A stretch of DNA of 64,000 bases from Enterobacter quasihormaechei (lineage in GTDB: Bacteria; Pseudomonadota; Gammaproteobacteria; Enterobacterales; Enterobacteriaceae), in NCBI RefSeq assembly GCF_004331385.1, contig NZ_SJON01000006.1, positions 62,001 to 126,000 of the forward strand, written 5' to 3'. Position numbers and translations under genes: made by a program. The notes beneath the pieces were generated by a model. That model worked only from the letters and a program-made list of their open reading frames with translations. It searched no databases and was not told where the DNA came from. Of this stretch, positions 49,836 through 61,859 are shown in pieces; position 1 is the first letter of the stretch, and each line of letters begins with the position of its first letter.

Positions 49836-51906
49836 TCTGGTGGCAATGTTGCGCCTGCCCGGCAACCTGAAAACAACGCAATGGCAGATCCTTGCCGGAC
49901 CGATTCTGATCCTGCTAATTTTGTCGATGATGGTGCTGCCGTTACCGGCATTTATACTCGACCTGCTTTTCACCTTCAACATTGCGTTGTCCATCATGGT
50001 GCTGCTGGTGGCGATGTTTACCCAGCGCACGCTGGAGTTCGCCGCGTTTCCAACGATCCTGCTGTTCACTACGCTGCTGCGCCTTGCGCTGAACGTTGCC
50101 TCCACGCGTATCATCCTGATGGAAGGGCACACCGGCGCGGCGGCGGCGGGCAAGGTGGTAGAAGCCTTCGGTCACTTCCTGGTGGGCGGCAACTTCGCCA
50201 TCGGTATCGTGGTGTTCGTCATTCTGGTGATCATCAACTTTATGGTTATCACTAAAGGTGCAGGGCGTATCGCAGAAGTGGGCGCGCGCTTCGTGCTCGA
50301 CGGGATGCCGGGCAAGCAGATGGCCATCGACGCCGACCTTAATGCCGGGCTGATCGCGGAAGATGAAGCGAAAAAACGCCGTGCCGAAGTGACCCAGGAG
50401 GCCGATTTCTACGGCTCGATGGACGGTGCGAGTAAGTTTGTGCGCGGTGATGCCATCGCGGGCATTCTGATTATGGTGATTAACGTCGTCGGCGGCCTGC
50501 TCGTCGGCGTGCTGCAACACGGAATGGACATGGGCCACGCGGCGGAAAGCTATACGCTGCTGACCATCGGTGACGGTCTGGTCGCGCAGATCCCGGCGCT
50601 GGTGATCTCCACCGCGGCGGGTGTGATCGTGACTCGCGTCAGCACCGACCAGGACGTTGGCGAGCAGATGGTAGGACAGCTGTTCAGCAACCCGCGCGTT
50701 ATGCTGCTCTCCGCGGCGGTGCTGGGTCTGCTCGGGCTGGTGCCGGGCATGCCAAACCTGGTGTTCCTGCTGTTTACCGCTGGACTGCTGGGGCTTGCCT
50801 GGTGGATGCGTGGCCGTGAAACCCAGCCAGCGGCAGAGCCGGCGCCGGTCAAAATGCCTGAGAACACCCAGGCGGTGGAAGCGACCTGGAACGACGTTCA
50901 GCTTGAGGATTCTCTGGGGATGGAAGTGGGGTACCGCCTGATCCCAATGGTGGATTTCCAGCAGGATGGTGAACTGCTGGGCCGTATCCGCAGCATTCGT
51001 AAAAAATTCGCCCAGGACATGGGCTTCCTGCCGCCGGTGGTTCATATCCGTGACAACATGGATCTGCCCCCCGCACGCTACCGCATCCTGATGAAAGGGG
51101 TGGAAATCGGCAGCGGCGACGCGTACCCCGGCCGCTGGCTGGCGATTAACCCCGGCACCGCCGCAGGCACGCTGCCGGGCGAGCAGACGACCGATCCGGC
51201 CTTTGGTCTGGCCGCTATCTGGATCGAAAGCGCGCTGAAAGAGCAGGCGCAGATTCAGGGTTACACGGTCGTTGAGGCCAGTACCGTGGTGGCGACACAC
51301 CTTAACCACTTGATTGGTCAGTTCTCTGCGGAGCTGTTCGGACGTCAGGAGGCGCAGCAGCTGCTCGACCGCGTAACGCAGGAGATGCCGAAGCTGACCG
51401 AAGATTTAGTCCCGGGCGTGCTGACCTTAACCACGCTGCATAAAGTGCTGCAAAACCTGCTCGACGAGAAAGTGCCTATCCGCGATATGCGTACCATCCT
51501 CGAAACGCTGGCCGAGCATGCGCCGCTGCAAAGCGATCCGCACGAGCTGACGGCGGTAGTGCGTGTAGCGCTCGGACGCGCCATTACCCAGCAGTGGTTC
51601 CCGGGAACCGGCGAAGTGCAGGTGATTGGTCTCGACACGCCGCTTGAACGTCTGCTGCTACAGGCCCTACAGGGCGGTGGCGGACTGGAGCCAGGCCTGG
51701 CGGACAGATTACTGGCGCAAACTCAGGAGGCGCTGGCGCGTCAGGAGATGCTGGGCGCGCCGCCGGTGCTGCTGGTGAATCATGCGCTGCGTCCGCTGCT
51801 GTCGCGCTTCCTGCGCCGGAGCCTGAACCAGCTGGTGGTATTGTCGAACATGGAGCTGTCCGATAACCGCAACATCCGCATGACGGCGACCATCGGAGGA
51901 AAATAA
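49828..51906 (+). CDS. flhA: Flagellar type III export protein FlhA
   Basis: 692 residues, same as E. coli. About eight membrane segments in the N-terminal half with the conserved FHIPEP loop region (KGAGRIAEVGARFVLDGMPG, residues about 140-160), then a large cytoplasmic domain that docks chaperone-substrate complexes. Part of the export gate that uses the proton-motive force. Stop and flhE start share one base (TAATG). Confidence 0.97.
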   Translation: MANLVAMLRLPGNLKTTQWQILAGPILILLILSMMVLPLPAFILDLLFTFNIALSIMVLLVAMFTQRTLEFAAFPTILLFTTLLRLALNVASTRIILMEGHTGAAAAGKVVEAFGHFLVGGNFAIGIVVFVILVIINFMVITKGAGRIAEVGARFVLDGMPGKQMAIDADLNAGLIAEDEAKKRRAEVTQEADFYGSMDGASKFVRGDAIAGILIMVINVVGGLLVGVLQHGMDMGHAAESYTLLTIGDGLVAQIPALVISTAAGVIVTRVSTDQDVGEQMVGQLFSNPRVMLLSAAVLGLLGLVPGMPNLVFLLFTAGLLGLAWWMRGRETQPAAEPAPVKMPENTQAVEATWNDVQLEDSLGMEVGYRLIPMVDFQQDGELLGRIRSIRKKFAQDMGFLPPVVHIRDNMDLPPARYRILMKGVEIGSGDAYPGRWLAINPGTAAGTLPGEQTTDPAFGLAAIWIESALKEQAQIQGYTVVEASTVVATHLNHLIGQFSAELFGRQEAQQLLDRVTQEMPKLTEDLVPGVLTLTTLHKVLQNLLDEKVPIRDMRTILETLAEHAPLQSDPHELTAVVRVALGRAITQQWFPGTGEVQVIGLDTPLERLLLQALQGGGGLEPGLADRLLAQTQEALARQEMLGAPPVLLVNHALRPLLSRFLRRSLNQLVVLSNMELSDNRNIRMTATIGGK

Positions 51907-52298
51907 TGCGTAAATGGCTGTGGATCTTACTTTTTCCGCTGGCGGTGCAGGCCGCAGGCGAGGGGGCATGGCAGGCCAGCAGTATCGGCTTAACGCTCAA
52001 CCATCGGGGGGAGGCGATCTCCTCCCGTCCGCTGTCGGCCTCTGAGCCCGTTTCCGGGCAGATGACGCTGGTGGCCTGGAATTACACATTGACGGGCCCT
52101 ACGCCGGCCGGGTTACGGGTGCGGCTGTGCTCGCTGACCCGCTGCGCGGAAATCGAGGGGCAAAATGGCACAACCCAGGCCTTAAACGGGGTGTCTGCTC
52201 AGGAACCTTTACGCTTTATCTGGGAAGTGCCGGGCGGTGGACGCCTGATCCCGGCGCTTAAAATTCAGCGCAACGAGGTGCTCGTCAACTACCGCTAA
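51906..52298 (+). CDS. flhE: Flagellar protein FlhE
   Basis: 130 residues with a Sec signal peptide (residues 1-16, LLFPLAVQAAG). Small periplasmic protein of the flhBAE operon; in Salmonella and E. coli it prevents proton leak through the export gate. Two Cys (LCSLTRCAE) may form a disulfide. Last gene of the flagellar block. Confidence 0.93.
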   Translation: MRKWLWILLFPLAVQAAGEGAWQASSIGLTLNHRGEAISSRPLSASEPVSGQMTLVAWNYTLTGPTPAGLRVRLCSLTRCAEIEGQNGTTQALNGVSAQEPLRFIWEVPGGGRLIPALKIQRNEVLVNYR

Positions 52299-52369
52299 CT
52301 GCCCGCCTTTTCGCCAGTCTTCAGGCATTTCTGAAGGCTGGCTCGCAAAATTGACCTTCCCTTTTGATA

Positions 52370-52392
52370 CAAAAGAAACGCTGTTTTATAAA
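52370..52392. promoter_or_regulatory. KdgR-like operator upstream of the rhamnogalacturonide genes
   Basis: AAAAGAAACGCTGTTTTATA resembles the KdgR consensus AATGAAACATTGTTTCATT (core GAAAC-NNTG-TTTYAT). It lies about 170 bases before the transporter start, between flhE and that gene. Confidence 0.6.
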
Positions 52393-52559
52393 TCAGTGAC
52401 ACGCGTAACGACACTCTTTGCATTTTTGCCATTTGCCACCCGGTGATGGCAGAAACAGAAAGGTTTCACCAGGTCGATACTTTTACTGTAGCCGTGTAAA
52501 AACTCCCGGACGAGGTTTGCTTACAGGGAGTCTCCCAAAACTGATTAGGGTTGACGGCA

Positions 52560-54143
52560 ATGAAAACACGAAAAATTGGACTCGCAAATTATCTTGCTTA
52601 CGGGTCAGGGGACTTCCTCGGGGCGGGGACTACCGCCCTGACGGCCGCCTGGCTTTTGTATTTTTATACCACCTTCTGTGGACTCACACCGATTGAAGCA
52701 ACCTTTATCTTTGCCGCTGCAAGGGTGCTGGATGCGGTAGTCAGCCCGTTAATGGGCTTCTTAACCGATAACTTTGGTACCACCTGGCTGGGTAAGCGTT
52801 TTGGCCGTCGTAAGTTCTTTATTCTGCTCGGTATTCCTTGTGTCTTCAGCTACTCGCTGATGTGGGTAGGGGACATGAGCTTCTGGTATTACCTGCTGAC
52901 TTATCTGATCTTCGATATCGTCTACACCATGATCCTGGTGCCGTACGAAACGCTGGTGCCGGAGATGACGGACGATTTCAAACAGAAAACCAAATTCTCC
53001 GGGGCGCGTATCTCCATGGCGCAGATGTCTGCCATTCTCGCCTCCTTCCTGCCGGGGATCCTGCTCACGCAATTTGGTAAAGACAACGCGATCTCCTTCT
53101 TCTATGCCAGCCTGGTCTTCTCCGTGTTGTGCGCCCTGATGCTCACTTTTGTCTGGTTCTTTACCTGGGAACGTCCGCGTGAAGAGTGGTCTGAAGCGGC
53201 CCTGCGCGCCGAAGAAGAGAAGAAAAAGCTGACCCTGGGGCAGAGCCTGAACCGTCTTTTTGTCGAATTAAGTTCAACGCTGCGTATCAAGATTTTCCGC
53301 CAGCACCTGGGCATGTACCTCGGCGGCTATATTGCTCAGGACGTGTTCAACGCCGTCTTCACCTATTACGTGGTGTTTGTGCTAATGCAGGAAGCGTCGA
53401 TGGCGTCCAACCTGCTGGGCACGATGGCCATCTTCCAGTTCCTCGCCGTGATCGGGATGATCCCGCTGTGCATACGCTTCGGACCTGCACCGTCTTACCG
53501 CATGGTGGTCGTGCTGTTTGGCCTGGCTTCGCTCTCTTACGCGGTGCTTTACTACACGGGTCTGAGCGACGTATACGCTCTGCTGTTGCTGATCTCTGCA
53601 ATTGCCGGTCTTGGCCGCGGGGGTATCAACTATGTACCGTGGAATACCTACACCTACATTGCTGACGTAGACGAAGTGATCACCGGTCAGCGTCGCGAAG
53701 GGATCTTCGCGGGCATCATGACGTTGACCCGTAAAGCGTCTCAGGCCGGCGCGGTGATGCTGGTGGGTATCGTGATGCAGATGTCCGGCTTTGTCAGCGG
53801 TCAGAAAGTACAGCCTGCGGAAGTGAGCCATACCATTCTGATGATCCTGAGCTTGGGCACCATTCTGGTGCTGTTCTGCGGCTTCCTGGTCTCCCTGCGC
53901 TTCAGGCTCAATTTACAAACCCACAGCACCCTGCGCGAAGAGACCGCGAAAATGCGCGAGTCCGGCCATGCGATGCCGGAGGCGGCGACCCCGCAGGCGC
54001 GCGCCACCGTGGAGATGCTGGCCGGTATGCCGTATGAATCCCTGTGGGGCAACAACAATATCGGTTATCTGAATCGCAATAAGCCGGCGGCCCCTTCGCT
54101 GAAGGATCGTGCGGTACTGAATTCGACATACAACAGAGGTTAA
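52560..54143 (+). CDS. rhiT: GPH-family rhamnogalacturonide transporter (RhiT-like)
   Basis: 527 residues, glycoside-pentoside-hexuronide:cation symporter with 12 membrane segments. Motif GFLTDNFGTTWLGKRFGRRKF (residues about 64-83, abridged) in the second loop is typical of the family, followed by VPYETLVPEMTDDFKQKTKFSG. The soluble C-terminal tail (about 460-527) is longer than in MelB. The start MKTRKIGLANYLAYG is favoured. Followed after one base by a GH105 hydrolase, matching the rhiTN pair of Dickeya, so the substrate is probably an unsaturated rhamnogalacturonan disaccharide. The symbol is by that analogy. Confidence 0.75.
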   Translation: MKTRKIGLANYLAYGSGDFLGAGTTALTAAWLLYFYTTFCGLTPIEATFIFAAARVLDAVVSPLMGFLTDNFGTTWLGKRFGRRKFFILLGIPCVFSYSLMWVGDMSFWYYLLTYLIFDIVYTMILVPYETLVPEMTDDFKQKTKFSGARISMAQMSAILASFLPGILLTQFGKDNAISFFYASLVFSVLCALMLTFVWFFTWERPREEWSEAALRAEEEKKKLTLGQSLNRLFVELSSTLRIKIFRQHLGMYLGGYIAQDVFNAVFTYYVVFVLMQEASMASNLLGTMAIFQFLAVIGMIPLCIRFGPAPSYRMVVVLFGLASLSYAVLYYTGLSDVYALLLLISAIAGLGRGGINYVPWNTYTYIADVDEVITGQRREGIFAGIMTLTRKASQAGAVMLVGIVMQMSGFVSGQKVQPAEVSHTILMILSLGTILVLFCGFLVSLRFRLNLQTHSTLREETAKMRESGHAMPEAATPQARATVEMLAGMPYESLWGNNNIGYLNRNKPAAPSLKDRAVLNSTYNRG

Positions 54144-54144
54144 G

Positions 54145-55287
54145 ATGATGAAAGTTTGGCCTGTCAAACATAGCCCGCTACTGCGTCAGCCTGAGCGCTT
54201 TATCGCCAGGGATGAGCTGAAATCGCTCATTCAGAAGGTGACGCATAACCTGGTCAATATCCACGACAAAACGGGTGAGTTTTTGCTGCGGCTGGACGAC
54301 GGGCGCGTGATCGACACCAAAGGCTGGGCCGGATGGGAGTGGACGCACGGTGTCGGTTTGTACGGTATCTGGCAGTATTACTGCCAGACCGGTGACGAAG
54401 GCATGCGCGAGATTATCGACAGCTGGTTTGCTGACCGTTTCGCAGAAGGCGCAACCACCAAAAACGTGAACACCATGTCGCCGTTCCTGACGCTGGCGTA
54501 CCGCTACGAAGAGACCAAAAACCCGGCCTGGCTACCGTGGCTGGAAAGCTGGGCAGAATGGGCGATGAAAGAGATGCCGCGCACCGAACATGGAGGCATG
54601 CAGCACATCACGCTGGCAGAAGAGAACCATCAGCAGATGTGGGACGACACGCTGATGATGACGGTACTGCCGCTGGCGAAAATCGGCAGGCTGCTGAACA
54701 AGCCGGAGTACGTAGAGGAGGCGATCTATCAGTTCCTGCTCCACGTGCAGAACCTGATGGACCGGGAGACGGGGCTGTGGTTCCACGGCTGGAATTACGA
54801 AGGTAATCACAACTTTGCCCGGGCCCGCTGGGCGCGCGGCAACAGCTGGCTGACTATCGTGATCCCGGACTTCCTTGAGCTGGTGGATCTGCCGGAAAAC
54901 AACGCCGTTCGTCGCTATCTGGTGCAGGTGCTGAATGCGCAGATCGCCGCGCTGGCAAAATGTCAGGACGAGAGCGGGTTGTGGCATACGCTGCTTGACG
55001 ATCCTGATTCTTATCTGGAGGCGTCGGCCACGGCAGGGTTTGCCTACGGTATCCTGAAGGCCGTGCGTAAGCGTTATGTCGGCGCAGAGTACGCTGAGGT
55101 GGCGGAGAAAGCGATTCGCGGTATTGTGCAAAATATCTCGCCGGAAGGGGAGCTGCTGCAAACCTCGTTCGGGACGGGAATGGGCAGCGATCTTGATTTT
55201 TATCGTCAAATACCGCTGACGTCGATGCCGTATGGCCAGGCAATGGCGATTCTGTGCCTGACGGAGTATTTACGCAAATATTTCTGA
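54145..55287 (+). CDS. rhiN: Unsaturated rhamnogalacturonyl hydrolase, GH105 (RhiN/YteR-like)
   Basis: 380 residues, cytoplasmic alpha/alpha-barrel. Catalytic aspartate Asp168 in QMWDDTLMM, corresponding to the WxDT motif of YteR. Further conserved segments WEWTHGVGLYGIW (about 64-76), FARARWARGNSWLT (about 215-228) and TAGFAYGILKAV. It releases the 4,5-unsaturated galacturonate from rhamnogalacturonan disaccharides made by lyases. Start ATG at 54145, second Met at 54148. No lyase or KdgR gene is in the window, so the substrate must come from elsewhere. Confidence 0.82.
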   Translation: MMKVWPVKHSPLLRQPERFIARDELKSLIQKVTHNLVNIHDKTGEFLLRLDDGRVIDTKGWAGWEWTHGVGLYGIWQYYCQTGDEGMREIIDSWFADRFAEGATTKNVNTMSPFLTLAYRYEETKNPAWLPWLESWAEWAMKEMPRTEHGGMQHITLAEENHQQMWDDTLMMTVLPLAKIGRLLNKPEYVEEAIYQFLLHVQNLMDRETGLWFHGWNYEGNHNFARARWARGNSWLTIVIPDFLELVDLPENNAVRRYLVQVLNAQIAALAKCQDESGLWHTLLDDPDSYLEASATAGFAYGILKAVRKRYVGAEYAEVAEKAIRGIVQNISPEGELLQTSFGTGMGSDLDFYRQIPLTSMPYGQAMAILCLTEYLRKYF

Positions 55288-55292
55288 TAATA

Positions 55293-55323
55293 AAAAACCC
55301 GGCGCTTGCCGGGTTTCTTTTTT
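55293..55323. terminator. Bidirectional terminator between rhiN and argS
   Basis: AAAAAACCCGGC-GCTT-GCCGGGTTTCTTTTTT: a strong stem with A and T tails between converging genes. Confidence 0.92.
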
Positions 55324-57055
55324 ACATACGTTCTACGGTTTCGATACCCAGGGTCTCCAGACCCAGCTTCAGGGTTTTCGCTGTCAACTGCGCCAGCTTC
55401 AGGCGGCTGTTACGCACCGCTTCGCTCTCGGCAGAGAGGATAGGGCAGTGTTCGTAGAAGCCAGAGAACAGACCGGCCAGATCGTACAGGTAAGCACACA
55501 TAACGTGCGGCGTACCGTCACGGGCGACCACGGAGAGCGTCTCTTCGAACTGAAGCAGACGTGCGGCCAGCTGTGCTTCCCGGTCTTCGGTAATAGTCAC
55601 CGGGGCGTTCGCCAGCACGCTTTCGTCGATATTCGCTTTACGGAAGACGGAGAGCACGCGGGTGTAGGCATACTGCATGTAAGGCGCCGTGTTGCCTTCA
55701 AATGCCAGCATGTTGTCCCAGTCGAAGATATAGTCGGTGGTACGGTTCTTGGAGAGATCCGCGTATTTCACCGCACCGATGCCCACGGCGTTAGCCAGTT
55801 TTTCCAGCTCGTCAGCAGGCATATCCGGATTCTTCTCGGCCACCAGGCGACGCGCGCGTTCCAGCGCTTCATCCAGCAGATCGGAAAGCTTCACGGTGCC
55901 GCCCGCACGGGTTTTGAACGGCTTACCGTCTTTACCCAGCATCATGCCGAACATGTGGTGTTCCAGCGGCACGCAATCCGGTACGTAGCCCGCTTTACGC
56001 ACGATTGTCCACGCCTGCATCAGGTGCTGGTGCTGACGGGAGTCGATGTAATACAGCACGCGGTCCGCATGCAGGGTTTCATAACGGTATTTCGCACAGG
56101 CGATATCGGTGGTGGTGTACAGATAGCCGCCATCCTTTTTCTGGATGATGACGCCCATCGGTTCGCCTTCCTTGTTTTTGTACTCATCAAGGAATACCAC
56201 CGTTGCGCCTTCGCTTTCCACCGCCAGATGTTTGGCTTTCAGGTCCGCCACAATGCCTGGCAGCATCGGGTTATACAGGCTTTCACCCATCACGTCGTCG
56301 CGGGTCAGGGTCACGTTCAGACGGTTATAGGTGAGCTGGTTCTGGGACATAGTGATGTCCACCAGCTTGCGCCACATCTCGAGGAAGTACGGGTCGCCGC
56401 CCTGGAGTTTCACCACGTAGCTGCGCGCGCGCTCGGCGAAGGCTTCGTCTTCGTCATAGTGTTTTTTGGCTTCACGGTAGAACCCTTCCAGGTCCGCCAG
56501 CGCCATTTCGCCCGCATTTTCCTGCTGCTGTTTTTCCAGATACGCGATCAGCATGCCGAACTGAGTGCCCCAGTCGCCTACGTGGTTAGCGCGGATCACC
56601 TTGTGCCCCATGAATTCCAGGGTACGTACGGCGGCATCACCAATGATGGTGGAGCGCAGGTGGCCGACGTGCATCTCTTTCGCCACGTTTGGCGCAGAGT
56701 AGTCAACCACCACGGTCTGCGGCTCTGGCTGAGTCACGCCCAGACGGTCAGACTTCAGCGCCGCGCCAACGTGGCTTGCCAGGAACGCTGGCTCAAGGAA
56801 AATGTTGATAAAGCCCGGACCGGCGATTTCGGTTTTGCTGGCGATGCCGGTGAGATCCAGATGCGTCAGTACCTGCTCAGCGAGCTGTCGCGGCGGCATG
56901 CCCAGTTTTTTAGCCACTGCCATCACGCCATTAGCCTGATAGTCGCCAAACTGTACTTTTGCTGACTGACGAACCTGTGGTTCGCAATCCGCAGGCGCGC
57001 CTGCGGCAATCAGTGCCTGACTGACTTTTTCTGAGAGAAGAGCCTGAATATTCAC
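55322..57055 (-). CDS. argS: Arginyl-tRNA synthetase
   Basis: 577 residues, same as E. coli. Class I synthetase: N-terminal additional domain (1-110), Rossmann fold with HIGH-type motif [13 protein letters not shown] (about 128-140), KMSK-like loop region [17 protein letters not shown] (about 385-400), and a C-terminal anticodon-binding helical domain. It charges tRNA-Arg. Transcribed against the rhiTN pair; yecM is divergent. Confidence 0.97.
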   Translation of the reverse strand: MNIQALLSEKVSQALIAAGAPADCEPQVRQSAKVQFGDYQANGVMAVAKKLGMPPRQLAEQVLTHLDLTGIASKTEIAGPGFINIFLEPAFLASHVGAALKSDRLGVTQPEPQTVVVDYSAPNVAKEMHVGHLRSTIIGDAAVRTLEFMGHKVIRANHVGDWGTQFGMLIAYLEKQQQENAGEMALADLEGFYREAKKHYDEDEAFAERARSYVVKLQGGDPYFLEMWRKLVDITMSQNQLTYNRLNVTLTRDDVMGESLYNPMLPGIVADLKAKHLAVESEGATVVFLDEYKNKEGEPMGVIIQKKDGGYLYTTTDIACAKYRYETLHADRVLYYIDSRQHQHLMQAWTIVRKAGYVPDCVPLEHHMFGMMLGKDGKPFKTRAGGTVKLSDLLDEALERARRLVAEKNPDMPADELEKLANAVGIGAVKYADLSKNRTTDYIFDWDNMLAFEGNTAPYMQYAYTRVLSVFRKANIDESVLANAPVTITEDREAQLAARLLQFEETLSVVARDGTPHVMCAYLYDLAGLFSGFYEHCPILSAESEAVRNSRLKLAQLTAKTLKLGLETLGIETVERM

Positions 57056-57292
57056 CTGGATACCTTACATTTTTGATGCGGGTAAAAACGCCCGCGCCAG
57101 TTTAAGAATTTAGGGCGGGAGTATACTGCAAATGCCTTCGGGCGTCAGCCCTGCCGGGGCCGAAGATTGTTCAGAATCCAGGCGAAGACGGTGTGCATAA
57201 ACATGCAGTCGAAAAAACCGTGATTCTGCGGTTGGTCGAATGAGGGCAACAGAGTAAATTAGCGGCTTTGCGACACGAGACGAGACTGACCT

Positions 57293-57853
57293 ATGGCGAA
57301 CTGGCACACCCTTGACGAACTGCATGATATTTCCGCAGATTTACCACGCTTCACCCAGGCGTTCACAGAACTTGCCACCCGTCTCGGGCTGGATATCGCG
57401 CCGCTTGACGCCGATCACATTGCTTTGCGCTGCCACCAGAACGCCACCGCCGAACGCTGGCGGCGTGGCTTTGAGCAGTGCGGCGAGCTGCTCTCAGAGA
57501 ATATCATTAACGGCCGCCCGATTTGCCTGTTCAAACTTCACGAGCCGGTAAGCGTCGCCCACTGGCAATTCACCGTTGTTGAACTGCCCTGGCCGGGAGA
57601 AAAACGCTATCCACACGAAGGCTGGGAGCATATCGAAATTGTTCTGCCGGGGGAGCCAGAGACGCTGAACGCGCGTGCGCTGGCGCTGCTCTCTGACGAG
57701 GGCTTAAGCCAGCCGGGTATTTTTGTGAAAAGCAGTTCACCAAAAGGGGAGCGCGAACGTTTACCAAACCCTACGCTTGCCGTTACGGACGGGAAAGTGA
57801 CGGTGAAATTCCATCCCTGGACTATCGAGCAGATCGTCGCCAGCGAAGCGTGA
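57293..57853 (+). CDS. yecM: YecM family protein (VOC superfamily)
   Basis: 186 residues, close to the 188 of E. coli YecM. VOC/glyoxalase-like fold expected, with metal-site-like His and Glu (ADHIALRCHQN, HWQFTVVELPWPGEKRYPHEGWEHIEIVLP in pieces). Function unknown. Divergent from argS with a 237-base gap holding the promoters of both. GAGACTGACC upstream of the ATG is a weak ribosome-binding site. Confidence 0.92.
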   Translation: MANWHTLDELHDISADLPRFTQAFTELATRLGLDIAPLDADHIALRCHQNATAERWRRGFEQCGELLSENIINGRPICLFKLHEPVSVAHWQFTVVELPWPGEKRYPHEGWEHIEIVLPGEPETLNARALALLSDEGLSQPGIFVKSSSPKGERERLPNPTLAVTDGKVTVKFHPWTIEQIVASEA

Positions 57854-57922
57854 GCGTTGATCCAGACAGGAATCGGGCAACGTGCCACGATGGTGCGTTG
57901 AGCGAAATTTAAGGAGAGAGAT

Positions 57923-58666
57923 ATGGCGCTGCTGGAAATTTGTTGTTACAGCGTGGAGTGTGCCGTTACTGCGCAACGGCAGGGGGCCGATCGCATCGAG
58001 CTTTGCGCGGCACCGAAAGAAGGTGGATTAACCCCGTCCTCTGGCGTGCTGAAATCAGCGCGTGAGGCCATCACCATTCCGGTGCACCCGATTATTCGCC
58101 CGCGCGGGGGGGATTTTTGTTATACGGCGGGTGAGTTTAGCGCCATGCTTGAGGATATTGCCCTCGTCCGTGATTCAGGTTTCCCGGGGCTGGTGACCGG
58201 CGTGCTGGATGAAGACGGCAACGTCGATCTTCCGCGCATGCGCCAGGTTATGCGCGTTGCCCGGGGAATGGCGGTCACTTTTCATCGTGCGTTCGATATG
58301 TGTAAAGATCCGATGCAAGCCTTTGATACGCTGGCAGAACTGGGCGTGGCACGCGTTCTGACGTCAGGCCAGCAGTCCTCGGCTGAAAAAGGACTGAAAT
58401 TAATTACGGAACTAAAAGCACATTCCGGTGTTCCAATAATCATGGCGGGCGCGGGAGTACGCGCCAGCAATCTGGAACTGTTTTTAAACGCAGGGGTGGA
58501 AGAGCTGCACAGCTCGGCGGGTAAATGGATACCTTCGCCCATGCGTTATCGCAATACAGGGTTGTCAATGTCGACGGATGCTGAAGCGGATGAGTACTCG
58601 CGCTACGGTGTGGATGGAGAGTCGGTTGCGGTAATGAAATCGCTGATTGAACGTCATCACGTGTAG
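57923..58666 (+). CDS. cutC: CutC family protein
   Basis: 247 residues, TIM-barrel protein historically linked to copper homeostasis, though in E. coli that phenotype has been attributed to loss of the small RNA MicL located in the cutC 3' region (recalled). Conserved motifs [19 protein letters not shown] (about 24-42) and RPRGGDF. Start has AAGGAGAGAG upstream. Sequence at the 3' end up to the terminator (58723-58755) is the place where a MicL-like small RNA would sit. Whether it is conserved was not shown. Confidence 0.93.
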   Translation: MALLEICCYSVECAVTAQRQGADRIELCAAPKEGGLTPSSGVLKSAREAITIPVHPIIRPRGGDFCYTAGEFSAMLEDIALVRDSGFPGLVTGVLDEDGNVDLPRMRQVMRVARGMAVTFHRAFDMCKDPMQAFDTLAELGVARVLTSGQQSSAEKGLKLITELKAHSGVPIIMAGAGVRASNLELFLNAGVEELHSSAGKWIPSPMRYRNTGLSMSTDAEADEYSRYGVDGESVAVMKSLIERHHV

Positions 58667-58722
58667 CAACGTACCGATTTTTACCGCGCATCATGTCGCC
58701 CAATATGATGCTTGCTTGTACC

Positions 58723-58755
58723 AGGCCCCTGCAATTTCAACAGGGGCCTTTTTTT
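58723..58755 (+). terminator. Rho-independent terminator of cutC (possible MicL 3' end)
   Basis: AGGCCCCTG-CAATTTCAA-CAGGGGCCT followed by T7. Strong stem 57 bases after the cutC stop; in E. coli the sigma-E-dependent small RNA MicL ends at the cutC terminator. Confidence 0.88.
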
Positions 58756-58760
58756 GTCCT

Positions 58761-58834
58761 GTGCCCGGTGGCGCTGCGCTTATCGGGCCTACAAAAGCGA
58801 GAGCAGGCCGGGTAAGGCGTAGCCGCCACCCGGC
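58761..58834. repeat. Pair of inverted REP elements (BIME)
   Basis: GTGCCCGGTGGCGCTGCGC... (58761-58791) and its inverse ...GGCCGGGTAAGGCGTAGCCGCCACCCGGC region (58803-58834) between converging cutC and cmoB. Same family as the pair after cheW. Confidence 0.85.
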
Positions 58835-58841
58835 TAAAAGA

Positions 58842-60989
<2,148 letters not shown>

Positions 60990-61040
60990 ACTAACTCCCT
61001 GTTTTTGGCAGATGGCACGTCTCTATGATAGGGGGTGATG

Positions 61041-61859
61041 TCAGAAAAGAGAAGATTGTTGTGGGATGGAGGGGGCGGGGCCAACCGACGGAACCGCATG
61101 CTGCAAGGCCTGCCAGAGAGCATCGACCAGTTCAGGCGCCTGGGCAATATCCGGCGTATGTAAAAACAGGTACGGAGTGGTGGTCTGCTCCCATTTCGCG
61201 AGCGTTTGCAGCCAGACGGCGAACATCGCCTGGTTTTGCTGCATGTTATCGCTGCCGATAAACCGCACCATTGGGTTTTTGGCCGTCACGATCGCGTGGA
61301 CGGGCACTTTCGGTTTTTTGCGCTGGGCATCAACAATGGCTTCGCTGTGCGGGATTGCGCTGTGCACGGGCCGGCTGTCGAGGATCGCCCGGTTGACAGA
61401 GCGATCTAACAGACCGCGATTCAACACTTTTTCCGCCTCGCCTTTAGCAAAGAATTCCGGATGCCTCACTTCCACGCCGTAGGTAAAGTCATGCGGCAAC
61501 GCGTCGAGAAACTGCCAGAGAGCAGGCAGGTCGCGCGGGCCAAACGTGGCGGGAAGCTGGAGCCAGTACTGTCCAATCCGGCTGGCCAGAGGCGACATAC
61601 GGGTGAAAAACTCGTGGGTTAAATCATCGCAGTTGCGCAGCGCGGCGTTGTGGGAGATGGTTGCCGGGAATTTAAAGCAAAAGCGAAAGTCGTCGGTGGT
61701 TTGCTCGCGCCAGCGTTCGACGATCTCCGCGCGGGGCAGGGCGTACAGCGTGGTATTGCCCTCCACGCAGTTAAAGTGTCGGGCATACTCTTCAAGGTTG
61801 GTAATACCCAGGCGCACCCATTTCGGGTGCGACCACTGGGGCAGGCCCACGTACATCAT
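61041..61859 (-). CDS. yecE: YecE, DUF72 family protein
   Basis: 272 residues, DUF72 TIM-barrel-like protein of unknown function. Conserved [13 protein letters not shown] (about 31-43), [12 protein letters not shown] (about 59-70), FLHTPDI. Overlaps yecD by four bases, as in E. coli, so the two form an operon. The open frame on the other strand is a shadow. Confidence 0.92.
   Translation of the reverse strand: MMYVGLPQWSHPKWVRLGITNLEEYARHFNCVEGNTTLYALPRAEIVERWREQTTDDFRFCFKFPATISHNAALRNCDDLTHEFFTRMSPLASRIGQYWLQLPATFGPRDLPALWQFLDALPHDFTYGVEVRHPEFFAKGEAEKVLNRGLLDRSVNRAILDSRPVHSAIPHSEAIVDAQRKKPKVPVHAIVTAKNPMVRFIGSDNMQQNQAMFAVWLQTLAKWEQTTTPYLFLHTPDIAQAPELVDALWQALQHAVPSVGPAPSIPQQSSLF

Noticed and set aside
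49942..51309. 455-codon open frame opposite flhA
   Set aside because: Antisense shadow of flhA, with His/Arg/Gln-rich translation typical of reverse-complement reading of a GC-rich gene.
55448..56965. 505-codon open frame opposite argS
   Set aside because: It is antisense to a full-length, highly conserved argS. Its His/Val/Phe-rich translation reflects the codon bias of the real gene and has no start site support.
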